Below are positions 40,418-50,405 of a stretch of 64,000 bases of DNA, in pieces. Numbering within the stretch: the first letter of the stretch is position 1; each line of letters begins with the position of its first letter. The DNA comes from Sinosporangium siamense (GTDB lineage Bacteria > Actinomycetota > Actinomycetes > Streptosporangiales > Streptosporangiaceae), in NCBI RefSeq assembly GCF_016863435.1, contig NZ_BOOW01000008.1:181069-245068 (forward strand). The letters run 5' to 3'. The notes below the pieces were generated by a model that saw nothing but the letters and a program-made list of their open reading frames with translations, did not search any database and had not been told where the DNA came from. The translations under genes were made by a program, and so were the position numbers.

Positions 40418-41709
40418 AACCGCTGAAAGTCGCACTGCTCGGTTGCGGTGTCGTCGGCTCCCAGGTGGTGCGGCTGCTTCAGGAGCAGGCCGACGACCTC
40501 GCCGCCCGCGTCGGCGCCCCGCTGGAGCTCGCCGGGATCGCGGTGCGCCGCCTCGGCCGCAAACGCGACGCCGACGTCGACCCGGCGCTGTTCACCACCG
40601 ACGCCGAGAGCCTGGTGACGCGGGACGACGTCGACATCGTGGTCGAGGTCATCGGCGGCATCGAGCCCGCCCGTTCGCTGATCGTCGCGGCCATGGCCAA
40701 GGGCAAGTCGGTCGTGTCGGCCAACAAGGCCCTGCTGGCCGAGGACGGCGCGACCATCCACGCGGCGGCCAAGTCCGGCGGCGCCGACCTTTACTTCGAG
40801 GCCAGCGTCGCGGGCGCCATCCCGCTGCTGCGCCCGCTGCGCGAATCGCTCGCCGGCGACCACGTCCAGCGGGTCCTCGGCATCGTCAACGGCACGACCA
40901 ACTACATTCTCGACAAGATGGACTCCACGGGAGCGTCGTTCAGCGACGCGCTGGAGGAGGCGCAGGCGCTCGGTTACGCCGAGGCCGACCCGACCGCCGA
41001 CGTCGAGGGCTTCGACGCGGCGGCCAAGGCCGCCATCCTGGCCGGTCTGGCCTTCCACACCCGGGTCACCGCGGCCGACGTGCACCGCGAGGGCATCACC
41101 GAGATCACCGCTGCCGACGTCGCGAGCGCCAAGGCCATGGGCTATGTGATCAAGCTGCTCGCCATCTGCGCGCGTTCCGACGACGGCCGCTCGGTGGGGG
41201 TGCGGGTGCACCCCGCCATGATCCCGAGGACCCACCCGCTGGCCGGTGTGCGCGAGGCCTACAACGCGGTGTTCGTGGAGGCCGAGTCCGCCGGGCAGCT
41301 CATGTTCTACGGCAAGGGCGCGGGTGGCGCTCCGACGGCTTCCGCCGTACTCGGCGACCTGGTCGCGGTGGCGCGCAACCGGCTGGCCGGCACGCGGGGG
41401 CCGGACGAGTCGACCTACGCCGAGCTCGCGGTCCACCCGATGGGCGACACCGTCACCCGCTACCACGTCTCGCTCGACGTGGCGGACAAGCCCGGTGTGC
41501 TCGCGCGGGTCGCGGAGATCTTCGCCAATCACGACGTGTCCATCCAGACCGTGCGTCAGGAGGGCCGTGGGGACGACGCCCAGCTTGTGCTCGTGAGCCA
41601 TCGGGCGTCCGATGCGGCGCTCTCGGCCACCATCGACACGCTCCGCGGCATGGACATCGTCCGGGCGGTCGTCGGCGTCATGCGCGTCGAGGGGGACGAC
41701 ACACCCTGA
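40414..41709 (+). CDS. hom: homoserine dehydrogenase
   Basis: NAD(P)-dependent reduction of aspartate semialdehyde to homoserine, the branch to threonine and methionine. 431 residues; GTG at 40414. Nucleotide-binding GCGVVGSQV, catalytic/substrate motifs [11 protein letters not shown] and [20 protein letters not shown], and a C-terminal ACT domain ([20 protein letters not shown]) for threonine feedback. It ends at a strong terminator, while thrC lies 7.6 kb away rather than next door. Confidence 0.97.
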   Translation: MKPLKVALLGCGVVGSQVVRLLQEQADDLAARVGAPLELAGIAVRRLGRKRDADVDPALFTTDAESLVTRDDVDIVVEVIGGIEPARSLIVAAMAKGKSVVSANKALLAEDGATIHAAAKSGGADLYFEASVAGAIPLLRPLRESLAGDHVQRVLGIVNGTTNYILDKMDSTGASFSDALEEAQALGYAEADPTADVEGFDAAAKAAILAGLAFHTRVTAADVHREGITEITAADVASAKAMGYVIKLLAICARSDDGRSVGVRVHPAMIPRTHPLAGVREAYNAVFVEAESAGQLMFYGKGAGGAPTASAVLGDLVAVARNRLAGTRGPDESTYAELAVHPMGDTVTRYHVSLDVADKPGVLARVAEIFANHDVSIQTVRQEGRGDDAQLVLVSHRASDAALSATIDTLRGMDIVRAVVGVMRVEGDDTP

Positions 41710-41728
41710 TCAAGGGGGTTCGACCGCG

Positions 41729-41767
41729 GATGCCGGGGGTGATCGTCACCTCCGGCATCGCTTTTTT
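41729..41767 (+). terminator. intrinsic terminator after hom
   Basis: 14-bp near-perfect stem (41729-41742 with 41746-41759, one G-T pair), three-base loop, followed by six T at 41762-41767. A classical rho-independent terminator, rare in this window. Confidence 0.92.
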
Positions 41768-41881
41768 ACCGGGTGCTAACACTGTGACCATGCAGCATGG
41801 TGATGTTCAGGATCCTCCAAGCAACTGAAGGTAGGTTGGACTTTGCCCCTCGTAGCCAAGTCCATATAGGAATCCTGTCAG

Positions 41882-42988
41882 GTGACCGACAACATCCCGA
41901 CTCCTCAGGGTTACCTGCGCACACCCACCGGGCCACCGGAGGTGTTGCGGTGGTCTCACGGACAGCCGATGTTGGCGGGTGAACCGCTGCGGGAGCCCCT
42001 GACGGCGGGGCACACGGCGCCACTCCGGCAGTCGGCGGGGCTGCGGGTGGAGTGGCCCGGGCGGCCCGCGGAGGTGTTTCCCCTTTTAGAGGCGCTGGCC
42101 TCGGCGGGGGTGCCGATGTTCTCCGCGGAGGTGCCGCGATGGGCCGTTGAGCGCGACGGCGACCTCGCCGCGCTGCTGACCTCCTGGCATCCCGCCCGCC
42201 ACGCCGACACCTCCACACGCTCGGTGACCGACCTGCGCCGCGAGGAGCACAGCGTACGGCTCCGCCGGCACGCGGCGCGCCGGGAGAGGCCGGCGACGAC
42301 CCCGGTCAGCGTGGTCATGTCGAGCATGCGCCCGCACCTGGTCGGATCGGCCCTCGCCCAGATGGCCGCGCAGCGGGGCGTCGAGGTCGAGGTGCTGCTC
42401 GGACTGCACGGCGTCGGCGCCGACCACGAGGAGGTGCGCCAGGCCGTGGCGGCGAGCCCGCTGCCGGTGACGGTGGTCGAGGCCGGCCGGGACGTGCCAT
42501 TCGGCGAGATGCTCAACCGCACGGCGGCGCGGGCCGGCTGCGACACGATCGCGAAATGGGACGACGACGACTGGTACGGCCCCGAGCACCTGTCCGACCT
42601 GCTCATGGCCAGACGCTATTCCGGAAGCGAGGTCGTCGGCACCGCGCCGGAGTTCTTCTACCTCGAACCCATCACCACGACCATCAGGCGGACCGACTAT
42701 TCGAGCGAGGTCTGGAGCGACCACGTCGCCGGCGGAACCATCCTGCTCGACACCGCGCTTCTCCGCGAAGTCGGGGGATTCGCGGCCGAGCCACGCGGCG
42801 TCGACGCCAAACTGCTCGCCGCCGTGCGCGCCGCGGGAGGCCGCGTCTACCGCACCCACGGGCTCGGCTACGTCCTCAGACGCGCGCTCGGCGATCACAC
42901 CTGGCGGCTTCCGCTGGCTCATTTCCTGCGGCTGAGCACCAGGCAGTGGCACGGATTCCGGCCAAGCCTGATCATGGAGGTCCAGTGA
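41882..42988 (+). CDS. family 2-like glycosyltransferase
   Basis: 368 residues from the GTG at 41882 (AGGA about ten bases upstream). The first ~140 residues have no clear homology. A GT-A fold follows: VSVVMSSMRPHLVGSALAQM, then the metal-binding IAKWDDDDWYGPEHLSDLL (~residue 225), SDHVAGGTILLDTALLREVGGF. First gene of the island between hom and thrC; its stop overlaps the next glycosyltransferase as GTGA. Sugar and acceptor unknown; cell-wall or surface glycan decoration is inferred. Confidence 0.88.
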   Translation: MTDNIPTPQGYLRTPTGPPEVLRWSHGQPMLAGEPLREPLTAGHTAPLRQSAGLRVEWPGRPAEVFPLLEALASAGVPMFSAEVPRWAVERDGDLAALLTSWHPARHADTSTRSVTDLRREEHSVRLRRHAARRERPATTPVSVVMSSMRPHLVGSALAQMAAQRGVEVEVLLGLHGVGADHEEVRQAVAASPLPVTVVEAGRDVPFGEMLNRTAARAGCDTIAKWDDDDWYGPEHLSDLLMARRYSGSEVVGTAPEFFYLEPITTTIRRTDYSSEVWSDHVAGGTILLDTALLREVGGFAAEPRGVDAKLLAAVRAAGGRVYRTHGLGYVLRRALGDHTWRLPLAHFLRLSTRQWHGFRPSLIMEVQ

Positions 42989-44715
42989 CGGAGCGACCCG
43001 GCACAGCACATCGGAACGGGTCCCTCACGGTGCCCGGCCCGCGCGGCGCGGCGATCCCGCGGATCTCCGGCAACGAATACACCGTGCTCGATCCGCCCGG
43101 CCTCGGCACGTGGACACCGTCGCTGCGGGTGAGCGTCGTCATCCCGGCCTACGGCGGACAGGACAAGCTCGATCTGGTGCTGGCGGGGCTCGCCGCCCAG
43201 ACCTACCCGAGCGAGCTGATCGAGGTCCTGGTCGTGGACAACGGGAGTTCGCCGCCGCTCCGCCTGCCGCACCTCAAGCCCGGCGGCACCCGCCTGCTCG
43301 TGTGCGGCGCGCCCGGCCGGGCCAACGCCCGCAACGCGGGGCTCACCGAGGCCACCGGGGACGTCGTGCACTGGCTGGACTCCGACGTGGTGCTCGCCCC
43401 CGGCGCCATCGAGGCCCAGATGCGGTGGCACCACCTCGCGCCCTATCTGGTCGTCACGGCCTACCTGCGCTTCACCGAGGCCGCGCTGCCCGCGCCCGGC
43501 GAGATCGCCGGCGCCGACCTCGCCGCGCTGTTCGAACCGGCCGAACCCCACGCCTGGCTCGTCGACCTCATCGACCGCACCGACGGCCTCACCGGCGACC
43601 CCCACCGCGCCTTCAGCCTGCACGTCGGCGGCGCCACCTCGGTCAACGCCGCCCTGCTGCGCGGCGCGGGGCCGATGGACACCGACCTCATCCTCGGCCA
43701 GGACACCGAACTCGGCTACCGGCTCGCCCAGGCGGGCGCGGTCTTCGTGCCGGAACCGGAGGCGCTCGGCTATCACCTCGGGCCGACTATGCGCATGCGC
43801 GGCAAGGCGCCCATCGACCGCGTCAGCCACGCGCTCGTCGCCGACCGCATCCCGGCCTACCGCTGGTTGCGCTCCCATCCGGGCCGGCAGTGGAAGGTGC
43901 CCTACGTCGAGGTGGTCGTGGACGCCGAGGAGGCGGGTTATGACGAGGTGCGCGCCACCGTCGACGCCGTGCTGGCGGGCACCGTACCCGACGTGGCGGT
44001 CGCGCTCACCGGCCCCTGGGACGACCTCGTACCCGAGCGGCGCGCCCCCCTGACCGACCCCCGGCTCGACCTCGTGCTGCTGCGCGGTCACTACGCGCCG
44101 GAGGGGAGAGTACGGCTGGCCCCGGCGGACGGGGGATCGGCCCCGCCGGCGGCGCCGTACCGGCTGCGGATCCCCGCCGGGTGGGTGCCGGGGGAGGACG
44201 GGCTGGCCGGGCTCCTCGACGTCGCGAGGGAGGGCGGATACGGGCTGGTCGCGGTGCTGCTCGACGAGGACGACGAGCAGGTGTACGCCGCGAGGCTGGA
44301 GCGCACGTCGGCCTTCGCCAGGGCCGAGGTGGTGCGGGCCGAGGGGGAGCCGCTCGACGACGTGGTCGACGAGGTGGCCGGGGTGATGTGGGTGGACGCC
44401 GAGTCTTGCGGGTTCCACCGCGCCGGGGGGGCGCCGCCGTACGTCGGCAGGCGCAGCGCCTACCGGGCGCGCGTCGAGGCGGAGGCGGAGGTCGCGCGGC
44501 GCGTGAAAGAGGTGGAACGGCTGCGCGCGCAGGTGGCGCGCTGGCGTGAGGAGGCCGGCAAGTGGCGCCGCAGCACGGTCGAGCTGCGGCGTGAGGTCGG
44601 CTCCCTGCGCCGCGAACTGGGTGCGGCGCAACGTGCGCACAAGGGGCTGCGGGCGTTGCTGGCGACGTCCGTCAAGCGGGCGCTGCGGCGTGACGGACGT
44701 CTGGATCGTAAGTGA
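42985..44715 (+). CDS. family 2 glycosyltransferase with C-terminal coiled coil
   Basis: 576 residues from the GTG at 42985 (GGAGG upstream, GTGA overlap). GT-A domain: VSVVIPAYGGQDKLDLVLAG, EVLVVDNGSSPPL, ARNAGLTEATGDVVHWLDSD (~residue 130), GGATSVNAALLRGAGPMD, LGQDTELGYRLAQAG. A second, uncharacterised domain (~300-470) and an Arg/Glu-rich coiled coil (~480-560) follow. Paralogous with 47254-48885 through both the GT and the second domain. Likely a retained cytoplasmic or membrane-peripheral enzyme for the same polymer as its neighbour. Confidence 0.9.
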   Translation: MTERPGTAHRNGSLTVPGPRGAAIPRISGNEYTVLDPPGLGTWTPSLRVSVVIPAYGGQDKLDLVLAGLAAQTYPSELIEVLVVDNGSSPPLRLPHLKPGGTRLLVCGAPGRANARNAGLTEATGDVVHWLDSDVVLAPGAIEAQMRWHHLAPYLVVTAYLRFTEAALPAPGEIAGADLAALFEPAEPHAWLVDLIDRTDGLTGDPHRAFSLHVGGATSVNAALLRGAGPMDTDLILGQDTELGYRLAQAGAVFVPEPEALGYHLGPTMRMRGKAPIDRVSHALVADRIPAYRWLRSHPGRQWKVPYVEVVVDAEEAGYDEVRATVDAVLAGTVPDVAVALTGPWDDLVPERRAPLTDPRLDLVLLRGHYAPEGRVRLAPADGGSAPPAAPYRLRIPAGWVPGEDGLAGLLDVAREGGYGLVAVLLDEDDEQVYAARLERTSAFARAEVVRAEGEPLDDVVDEVAGVMWVDAESCGFHRAGGAPPYVGRRSAYRARVEAEAEVARRVKEVERLRAQVARWREEAGKWRRSTVELRREVGSLRRELGAAQRAHKGLRALLATSVKRALRRDGRLDRK

Positions 44716-44768
44716 GCGTTGGTCTTCCGCCGGGTGGGTGGCGGGCCGTGCCATATCGGCGTGCCGGG

Positions 44769-45569
44769 TCAGATGCGACGGGCCACGCCGCATAGGAAGT
44801 AGGCGCCGATTCCCCGGTAAAGCACGGGGTGTCCGCCGTCGGGACGCCATTCCGGAAGGTTCACCATGCCTGGGGGCTCCAGCTCGAATCCCTCGAAGAA
44901 GCGGGCGATCTCGGCCTCCGTACGGGTGATGAAGGGCGTCGACGCCTTGCTGTAGACCTGGCGCACGCCGGGGGCGGCGGCGGGGCGCGCGTCGATGGCG
45001 ACGTGCGAGAGCACCAGATAGCTTCCGGGGGCCATCGCCTCACGCAAGGTCGCGATGATGCCGGCGGGGTCGTCCTCGTCGGCGATGAAGTGCAAGATGG
45101 CCAGCAGCATGATGCCCACCGGCCGGTCGAAGTCGATGAGCTCGCGCACCTTGGGGTTGTCGAGGATCTCCCGGGGGCGGCGCAGGTCGCCCTCGATCAT
45201 GGAGACGTTCTCGTCGCGGGCCAGGATCGCGCGGCCGTGCACGCCGACGACGGGGTCGTTGTCGACGTAGACGACCTTCGAGTCGGAGGTGGCGGCCCTG
45301 GCGACCTGGTGCACGTTCTGCAAGGTGGGCAGGCCTGCCCCGATGTCCAGGAATTGATGGATCCCGGCATCCGCCATGAATCGTACGGCGCGGCCGAGGA
45401 AGGCGCGGTTTTCCCGGGTGCTGAACCGGATCTCCGGCACCAGTGCGAGCACCTTCTCCGCAGCTTCACGGTCCGCTGCGAAGTTGTCCTTGCCGCCCAG
45501 GTAGTAGTCATACATGCGCGCCACGTTGGGGATGCGCGTGTTGACACCAGGAGGTCCCTGCTCGACCAC
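44769..45569 (-). CDS. PF04672-type SAM-dependent methyltransferase (second copy)
   Basis: 266 residues from the GTG at 45569. Opening RIPNVARMYDYYLGGKDNFA, Gly-rich loop FLDIGAGLPTLQNV, VVYVDNDPVV, IMLLAILHFIADEDDP, and VLSHVAIDA. Same family as 18755-19543 but only moderately similar, so an old paralogue. Inside the glycosyltransferase island and convergent with the coiled-coil enzyme; methylation of a sugar or a small molecule cannot be told. Confidence 0.93.
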   Translation of the reverse strand: MVEQGPPGVNTRIPNVARMYDYYLGGKDNFAADREAAEKVLALVPEIRFSTRENRAFLGRAVRFMADAGIHQFLDIGAGLPTLQNVHQVARAATSDSKVVYVDNDPVVGVHGRAILARDENVSMIEGDLRRPREILDNPKVRELIDFDRPVGIMLLAILHFIADEDDPAGIIATLREAMAPGSYLVLSHVAIDARPAAAPGVRQVYSKASTPFITRTEAEIARFFEGFELEPPGMVNLPEWRPDGGHPVLYRGIGAYFLCGVARRI

Positions 45570-45675
45570 AGTCCTGCCCTTCGGCGGTAGATGTCCCTAC
45601 TTTCCCGGGATCTTATAGCTTGTGGGGATTTGAGCGATATCAAATCGAGGCTGGAGATATGAACTCTTAGCTGGA

Positions 45676-47040
45676 ATGATCACCTTCATGCCCGACGAGA
45701 CCGTCGATTCCCCCGAAGTCCGACCACGTCGTGCTCTTGGGCTTGATTTGGCCGATGGGGTCAGCCGAGTCAACCTCTCGGCCTGTCTGTCGCTGGCCTT
45801 GTTCTCCACGATGGTGATCTCCTTCGTGCCCGCGGCACAGCCCTTCGTGATCACCGAGCTCCTCGGTATGTCCTCCGAGGAGAAGGGGCGCATGGTCGGC
45901 CTGCTCGGGGTGGCCGCGGAGATCGCCATGATCGCCAGCCTGGCGTGGTATGGCGCCCTCGCCGACCGGGTGGGGCGCAGGCCGGTGGTAATCGCCGGGT
46001 TCACCCTGTGCGCCGCGGGGGTGGCGCTGTTCCCCTTCGCGGGCAACGAGGCGGTCCTGGTGGGGCTGCGCGTGCTGTTCGCACTCGGCGTCGCCGCGCT
46101 CACCACCATGTTGTCCACGGTCGCCATCGACTACGTGCGAGATTCCTCACGCGGCAAGTCCTACGGCCTCATCGGGGTCTTCAGCGGCCTCGGCGCGCTC
46201 GTCGCCGTCCTCGTGCTCGTGCGCATCCCGCAGCAGCTCGAAGCCGGCGGCATGGCCCCGGCGACCGCCGCCCGCCTGTCGTTCGGCGTCGTCGCCGCCG
46301 GGGTGCTGGCGGTGGGCGCGCTGGTGTGGTCGACGATGTCCAAGGCCCAGGTCAGCCGCACCGCCGCGCGTGTCCCCCTGCACCGCCTGGTCGCCGAGGG
46401 CGTCGCCCTCGCCAAGGACCCCGGCGTCGCGCTCTCCTACGCCGCCGCGTTCGTGGCCCGGGCCGACCTCGCCGTGGTGGCGGGGTTCATGACGCTTTGG
46501 GTGCAGGACTACGCGGTCAACGAGCGCGGCATGTCGGCCGCCGAGGCCCTGGCCCGCGGCGGCGCCGTCGTCGGCATCGCTCAAACCGTGGCGTTGCTCG
46601 CCGCGCCGCTGTTCGGCTGGCTCGGCGACCGTATGCAGCGGCAGAACGTCGTCATCCTGGCCCAGGCGGTGGCGGCGGTCTCCTACCTGTCCACGCTGCT
46701 CATCAGCGACCCCCTCGGCTCGGGCATGATGATCGTCGCCGCGCTGGTCGGCCTGGGGGAGATCGCCGGCATCGTCACCGCCGGCCCCCTCCTCGCCCAG
46801 CAGGCCCCCGCCGACGTGCGAGGCTCGGCCTTCGGCGTGCAAACCCTGTGCGGCGCCGCCGGCATCCTCACGGTCTCGGCCCTCGGCGGCCTGCTCTACG
46901 ACGTGTGGCGTCCCGCCGCGCCCTTCGTCGTCTCAGGCACCCTCGGCCTCCTCGTCGTGATCTTCGGCCTGATCGTGCGCCGCCGCATCCGGCCCCTCCC
47001 CGAATCCCAGCCGTCCCCTGTGACGAGCGGCCTGGCGTAA
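45676..47040 (+). CDS. MFS transporter
   Basis: 454 residues; ATG at 45676 (an ATG at 45688 is possible). Twelve predicted spans. MFS loop 2-3 signature WYGALADRVGRRPVVIAGF (~residue 95) and the equivalent GWLGDRMQRQNVVIL in the second half. Short cytoplasmic ends. Exporter of the DHA type by feel; substrate unknown. Divergent from the methyltransferase with a 106-base gap, so possible coregulation. Confidence 0.92.
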   Translation: MITFMPDETVDSPEVRPRRALGLDLADGVSRVNLSACLSLALFSTMVISFVPAAQPFVITELLGMSSEEKGRMVGLLGVAAEIAMIASLAWYGALADRVGRRPVVIAGFTLCAAGVALFPFAGNEAVLVGLRVLFALGVAALTTMLSTVAIDYVRDSSRGKSYGLIGVFSGLGALVAVLVLVRIPQQLEAGGMAPATAARLSFGVVAAGVLAVGALVWSTMSKAQVSRTAARVPLHRLVAEGVALAKDPGVALSYAAAFVARADLAVVAGFMTLWVQDYAVNERGMSAAEALARGGAVVGIAQTVALLAAPLFGWLGDRMQRQNVVILAQAVAAVSYLSTLLISDPLGSGMMIVAALVGLGEIAGIVTAGPLLAQQAPADVRGSAFGVQTLCGAAGILTVSALGGLLYDVWRPAAPFVVSGTLGLLVVIFGLIVRRRIRPLPESQPSPVTSGLA

Positions 47041-47253
47041 GAAATGCGATGCCCACCCCCGGGCACTCGCCGGACCATCCCATAACGTGGCCGATCGCCC
47101 GTCCTCACGGCGCGGGTGCGGCGCACCGCCGGTGACCAAACCGCGCGCCGCCGGTCGACGTCGGCGATCGCCCGTCCTCGCGGTAGCCGTACGGCGGGGC
47201 CGCATCGGCGCACCCCGTCCGGCGCCGAGTCAGCGGCGCTGGAGGGCGGCGGG

Positions 47254-48885
47254 TCAGCGGCGCTGAAGGGCGTCGCGCATCTTGGCCAGCCAGCTCTCCG
47301 GGGGGGCCTCGCGTTTCCCGGCAGGCGGTTGTGCGGCGCCGGAGGGTGCGGGTTTGGCTGCGTCACGCTCCGGGGCGGCGGACTCGGCGGCGGCCGGCAC
47401 AGGACGGCGTGGCGCGGGCCAGTAGTCGCTCGCCTGGCTCCGCCGTATGCCGTGGGTGGCGTCGACGATCTCCCGCAGGTCGTCGCCGGGGGCGGCGAGG
47501 AGGCGGGCGCGGTTGAGGGCGTCTGTGCGCTCCAATGTGGCGGTGCGTCCGCCGGGGAGGTCGATCACGAGCACACCCGGGCGTTCCCGCTGGACGGTTT
47601 CCACCATCTTCTCCAAGGTCCGCCGCCCGAGCGGGACGTCGACAGGCCCGACATATCGGTATGGCACGGGCGACGGGCTCACCGCCACCTCGTCCCGCAG
47701 CCGCACCCGCTCGTCGTGCGAGTAGTGCTCCCGCAGGGCGCGCAGGTCGAACGACGGATCCTCCAGCACCGGCCGGCGGCCCGCGGGCAGCGCCGACCAC
47801 GGTGCGATCAACGTCACCACCACATCCTGCAACGATCCGCTCAGCGCCGCGCCAACCCCCTCGCGCACGACCTCCTGCGCCACCCCGCCGACCTCGAAGA
47901 CGATCTCGATGTACGGCACAAGCCAGTGTCGCCCCGGCTCCTTGCGCAGATCGCGCCGGAGCGGCACCCGGTGCGCGAGGAAGGGCTCAACGGCCCGGAC
48001 GGCCCGCCCGGGCTCGCGGCGCTGGGAGGGCAGCCCGAGATGGACCGCGTCGGCTGCCATGTCGGGAATGAACACGACCCCGTGCATGGCGAGCCGGTAG
48101 GCGAACTCGGTGTCCTCCCCCCTGAGCACCTGCGTGTCCAGCCCTCCCACGGCCTGAAATGTCTCCTTGCGCAGGGACAGGGTGGGACCCGTGCACACGT
48201 GGTAGGGATTGCGGCTGGTACGTAGCCCGTCGGTGCGGGCGATGGTCGCGGACGTCGAACTGGGGACGGTGGACTCCGCCGGGAAAAGCGCCTCGAACGC
48301 GCCCATGGCCACCTTGTCGTGCACGTCGCCCGGTGAGTGGGACACGTCGTCGGTGAACCGTTTGATGCCGATGGTCACGAGGTGGTGGGCCTTGTGGTGC
48401 CAACGGGCCAGGGCCTTGATGTGCTCGCGGCAGGTGACCATGTCGGCGTCGAGGCGCTGGATCAGCTCGCCCTCGGCGGCGCGCACCCCCATGTTGACCG
48501 CGTGGGCGATGCCCCATTCGCCGTCGCGGGCCTCGCGGCCGAGACGGACGAGACGCGTGTGCTCGGGGGCGATCCCGGGGAGGCGCAGCGGCGGCGCGCT
48601 GCCGTCGTCGACGACCACGACCTCCATGAGATGCGCCGGGTAGGTCTGCGCGGCGAGCGCGGCGAGTGTGAGGTCGAGCGCCTCCTGGTTGCAGTGGGCG
48701 GGCACCACGACGCTGACGCTGAGCGAGGGAGTCCAGCCCGACAGGGGCGGCGGCGAGATCGGCGAATAGTCGTTGTGCCTGATCAGCGGCTGCCCGGCCC
48801 GGCGGGTGCCCGGCCCCGGGGGAGCCTGCGGCCTGCCGGGCGGCGAAGAGTCCGGCGCGGCGATGCGACTCGCTCCACCCGTCAT
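47254..48885 (-). CDS. family 2 glycosyltransferase (paralogue)
   Basis: 543 residues; ATG at 48885, GAGGAG about ten bases upstream. GT-A: VSVVVPAHCNQEALDLTLAA, EVVVVDDGSAPPL, GELIQRLDADMVTCREHIKA (~residue 130), GPTLSLRKETFQAVGG, LRGEDTEFAYRL. C-terminal domain like that of 42985-44715, then a Pro/Ala/Glu-rich tail ending WLAKMRDALQRR. Placed at the far end of the island, pointing inward. Probably built on the same acceptor as its paralogue. Confidence 0.9.
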   Translation of the reverse strand: MTGGASRIAAPDSSPPGRPQAPPGPGTRRAGQPLIRHNDYSPISPPPLSGWTPSLSVSVVVPAHCNQEALDLTLAALAAQTYPAHLMEVVVVDDGSAPPLRLPGIAPEHTRLVRLGREARDGEWGIAHAVNMGVRAAEGELIQRLDADMVTCREHIKALARWHHKAHHLVTIGIKRFTDDVSHSPGDVHDKVAMGAFEALFPAESTVPSSTSATIARTDGLRTSRNPYHVCTGPTLSLRKETFQAVGGLDTQVLRGEDTEFAYRLAMHGVVFIPDMAADAVHLGLPSQRREPGRAVRAVEPFLAHRVPLRRDLRKEPGRHWLVPYIEIVFEVGGVAQEVVREGVGAALSGSLQDVVVTLIAPWSALPAGRRPVLEDPSFDLRALREHYSHDERVRLRDEVAVSPSPVPYRYVGPVDVPLGRRTLEKMVETVQRERPGVLVIDLPGGRTATLERTDALNRARLLAAPGDDLREIVDATHGIRRSQASDYWPAPRRPVPAAAESAAPERDAAKPAPSGAAQPPAGKREAPPESWLAKMRDALQRR

Positions 48886-49289
48886 CGTCAGACACTCCTC
48901 CTAAAAGTCACCGGTGATCGTATTGATCGTTGGACCCTGCTGATCGTTACTGATCGTTGCCTGAGCCTGGCCCGCACTCTTGGCGCGTCGCGCCGGCCTC
49001 GGCGAATCCGACCGGCGGCGGCCACTGCCGGTGGCGCCGGACGGTCGATCGTCGGTCGAGTAGAACATGGCTCACGATCAAAGACTATTCATCGATCGCG
49101 TTAACGCGCTGTTAGCGATAATTTGTCGCCGACTCTCGTGCGGCGGCTCCGTCATCGTGTGCCGTGGCTCGGTCCACATGGTGAAACCGCCTCCAACGGC
49201 GCTCCGTGGATGCCCGTAGACTCTGTCAGCAAACACAGCGGTAGCGCGCCGATGGCCCCTCTGAGCAGCCCGGCGCATAAGGAGAAATC
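48886..49289. repeat. intergenic region with clustered TGATCGTT sites
   Basis: 404 bases between the glycosyltransferase (-) and thrC (+). No gene seen. TGATCGT/TGATCGTT starts at 48915, 48924, 48941 and 48951, i.e. 9-17 bases apart, 30-65 upstream of the glycosyltransferase start. Further CGATC motifs occur near 49073-49100. Regulatory sites are plausible. AAGGAG sits before thrC. Confidence 0.5.
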
Positions 49290-50348
49290 ATGACCAGGGC
49301 GTGGCGTGGCCTGATCGAGGAATACCGTGACCGGCTTCCCGTGACCGCGACGACGCCGGTTGTCACTCTCCTCGAGGGAGGCACCCCACTGCTCCCGGCT
49401 CGCGTGGTTTCCGCGCTCACGGGCTGTGAGGTGCACCTCAAGGTGGAGGGCGCCAACCCGACCGGCAGCTTCAAAGACCGCGGCATGACCATGGCCATCA
49501 GCAAGGCCGTGGAAGAGGGGGCCAAGGCGGTCATCTGCGCCTCTACGGGCAACACCAGTGCCTCCGCCGCCGCCTACGCGGTGCGTGCCGGGCTCACCTG
49601 CGCGGTGCTCGTGCCCCGCGGCAAGATCGCCATGGGCAAGCTCGCCCAGGCGCTCGTGCACGGCGCCAAACTGCTCCAGGTCGAGGGTTCCTTCGACGAT
49701 TGTCTGGAGATGACCAGAAAATTGTCGGAAAATTACCCGATCGCCCTGGTCAACTCGGTGAACCCATACCGCCTCCAGGGGCAGAAGACCGCGGCCTTCG
49801 AGATCGTCGACGCCCTCGGCGACGCGCCCGACGTGCACTGCATCCCGGTGGGCAACGCCGGCAACATCTCGGCCTACTGGATGGGCTATAGCGAATACGC
49901 GGCGGACGGCACCGCCACGCGGGCGCCGCGCATGTTCGGCTTCCAGGCCAGCGGCGCCGCCCCGATCGTCACCGGCGCTCCGGTGACCAGGCCGCACACC
50001 ATCGCCACCGCGATCCGCATCGGCAACCCGGCGTCGTGGCATCTCGCCGAGGCCGCGCGCGACGAGTCGGGTGGCGCGATCCAGGCCGTCACCGACCGCC
50101 AGATCGCCGCCGCCTACAAGCTGCTCGCGCAGGAGGAGGGCGTGTTCGTCGAGCTCGCCTCCGCCGCCAGCGTCGCCGGCCTGCTCCAGGCGTGTGAGCA
50201 GGGGGCGATCGCACGAGGGCAGCGGGTGGTCTGTACGGTTACCGGCAACGGCCTGAAAGACCCCGACTGGGCCATCTCAGGTGCGCCCTCGCCGGTCACG
50301 ATCCCGATCGACGCGCACGCCGCGGCGCTCGCGCTCGAACTGGCCTGA
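49290..50348 (+). CDS. thrC: threonine synthase
   Basis: PLP enzyme converting O-phosphohomoserine to threonine. 352 residues, short class II type of actinobacteria; ATG at 49290 with AAGGAG upstream. PLP Lys in [14 protein letters not shown] (~residue 60), phosphate loop [38 protein letters not shown]. Separated from its usual partner hom by 7.6 kb and from thrB by a repeat-rich gap. Confidence 0.97.
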   Translation: MTRAWRGLIEEYRDRLPVTATTPVVTLLEGGTPLLPARVVSALTGCEVHLKVEGANPTGSFKDRGMTMAISKAVEEGAKAVICASTGNTSASAAAYAVRAGLTCAVLVPRGKIAMGKLAQALVHGAKLLQVEGSFDDCLEMTRKLSENYPIALVNSVNPYRLQGQKTAAFEIVDALGDAPDVHCIPVGNAGNISAYWMGYSEYAADGTATRAPRMFGFQASGAAPIVTGAPVTRPHTIATAIRIGNPASWHLAEAARDESGGAIQAVTDRQIAAAYKLLAQEEGVFVELASAASVAGLLQACEQGAIARGQRVVCTVTGNGLKDPDWAISGAPSPVTIPIDAHAAALALELA

Positions 50349-50405
50349 GCGCGGCAGGCGCGGGTCCGCCCGCGACGAGCCGGGTCCGCGGGTGTGGATT
50401 CGATC

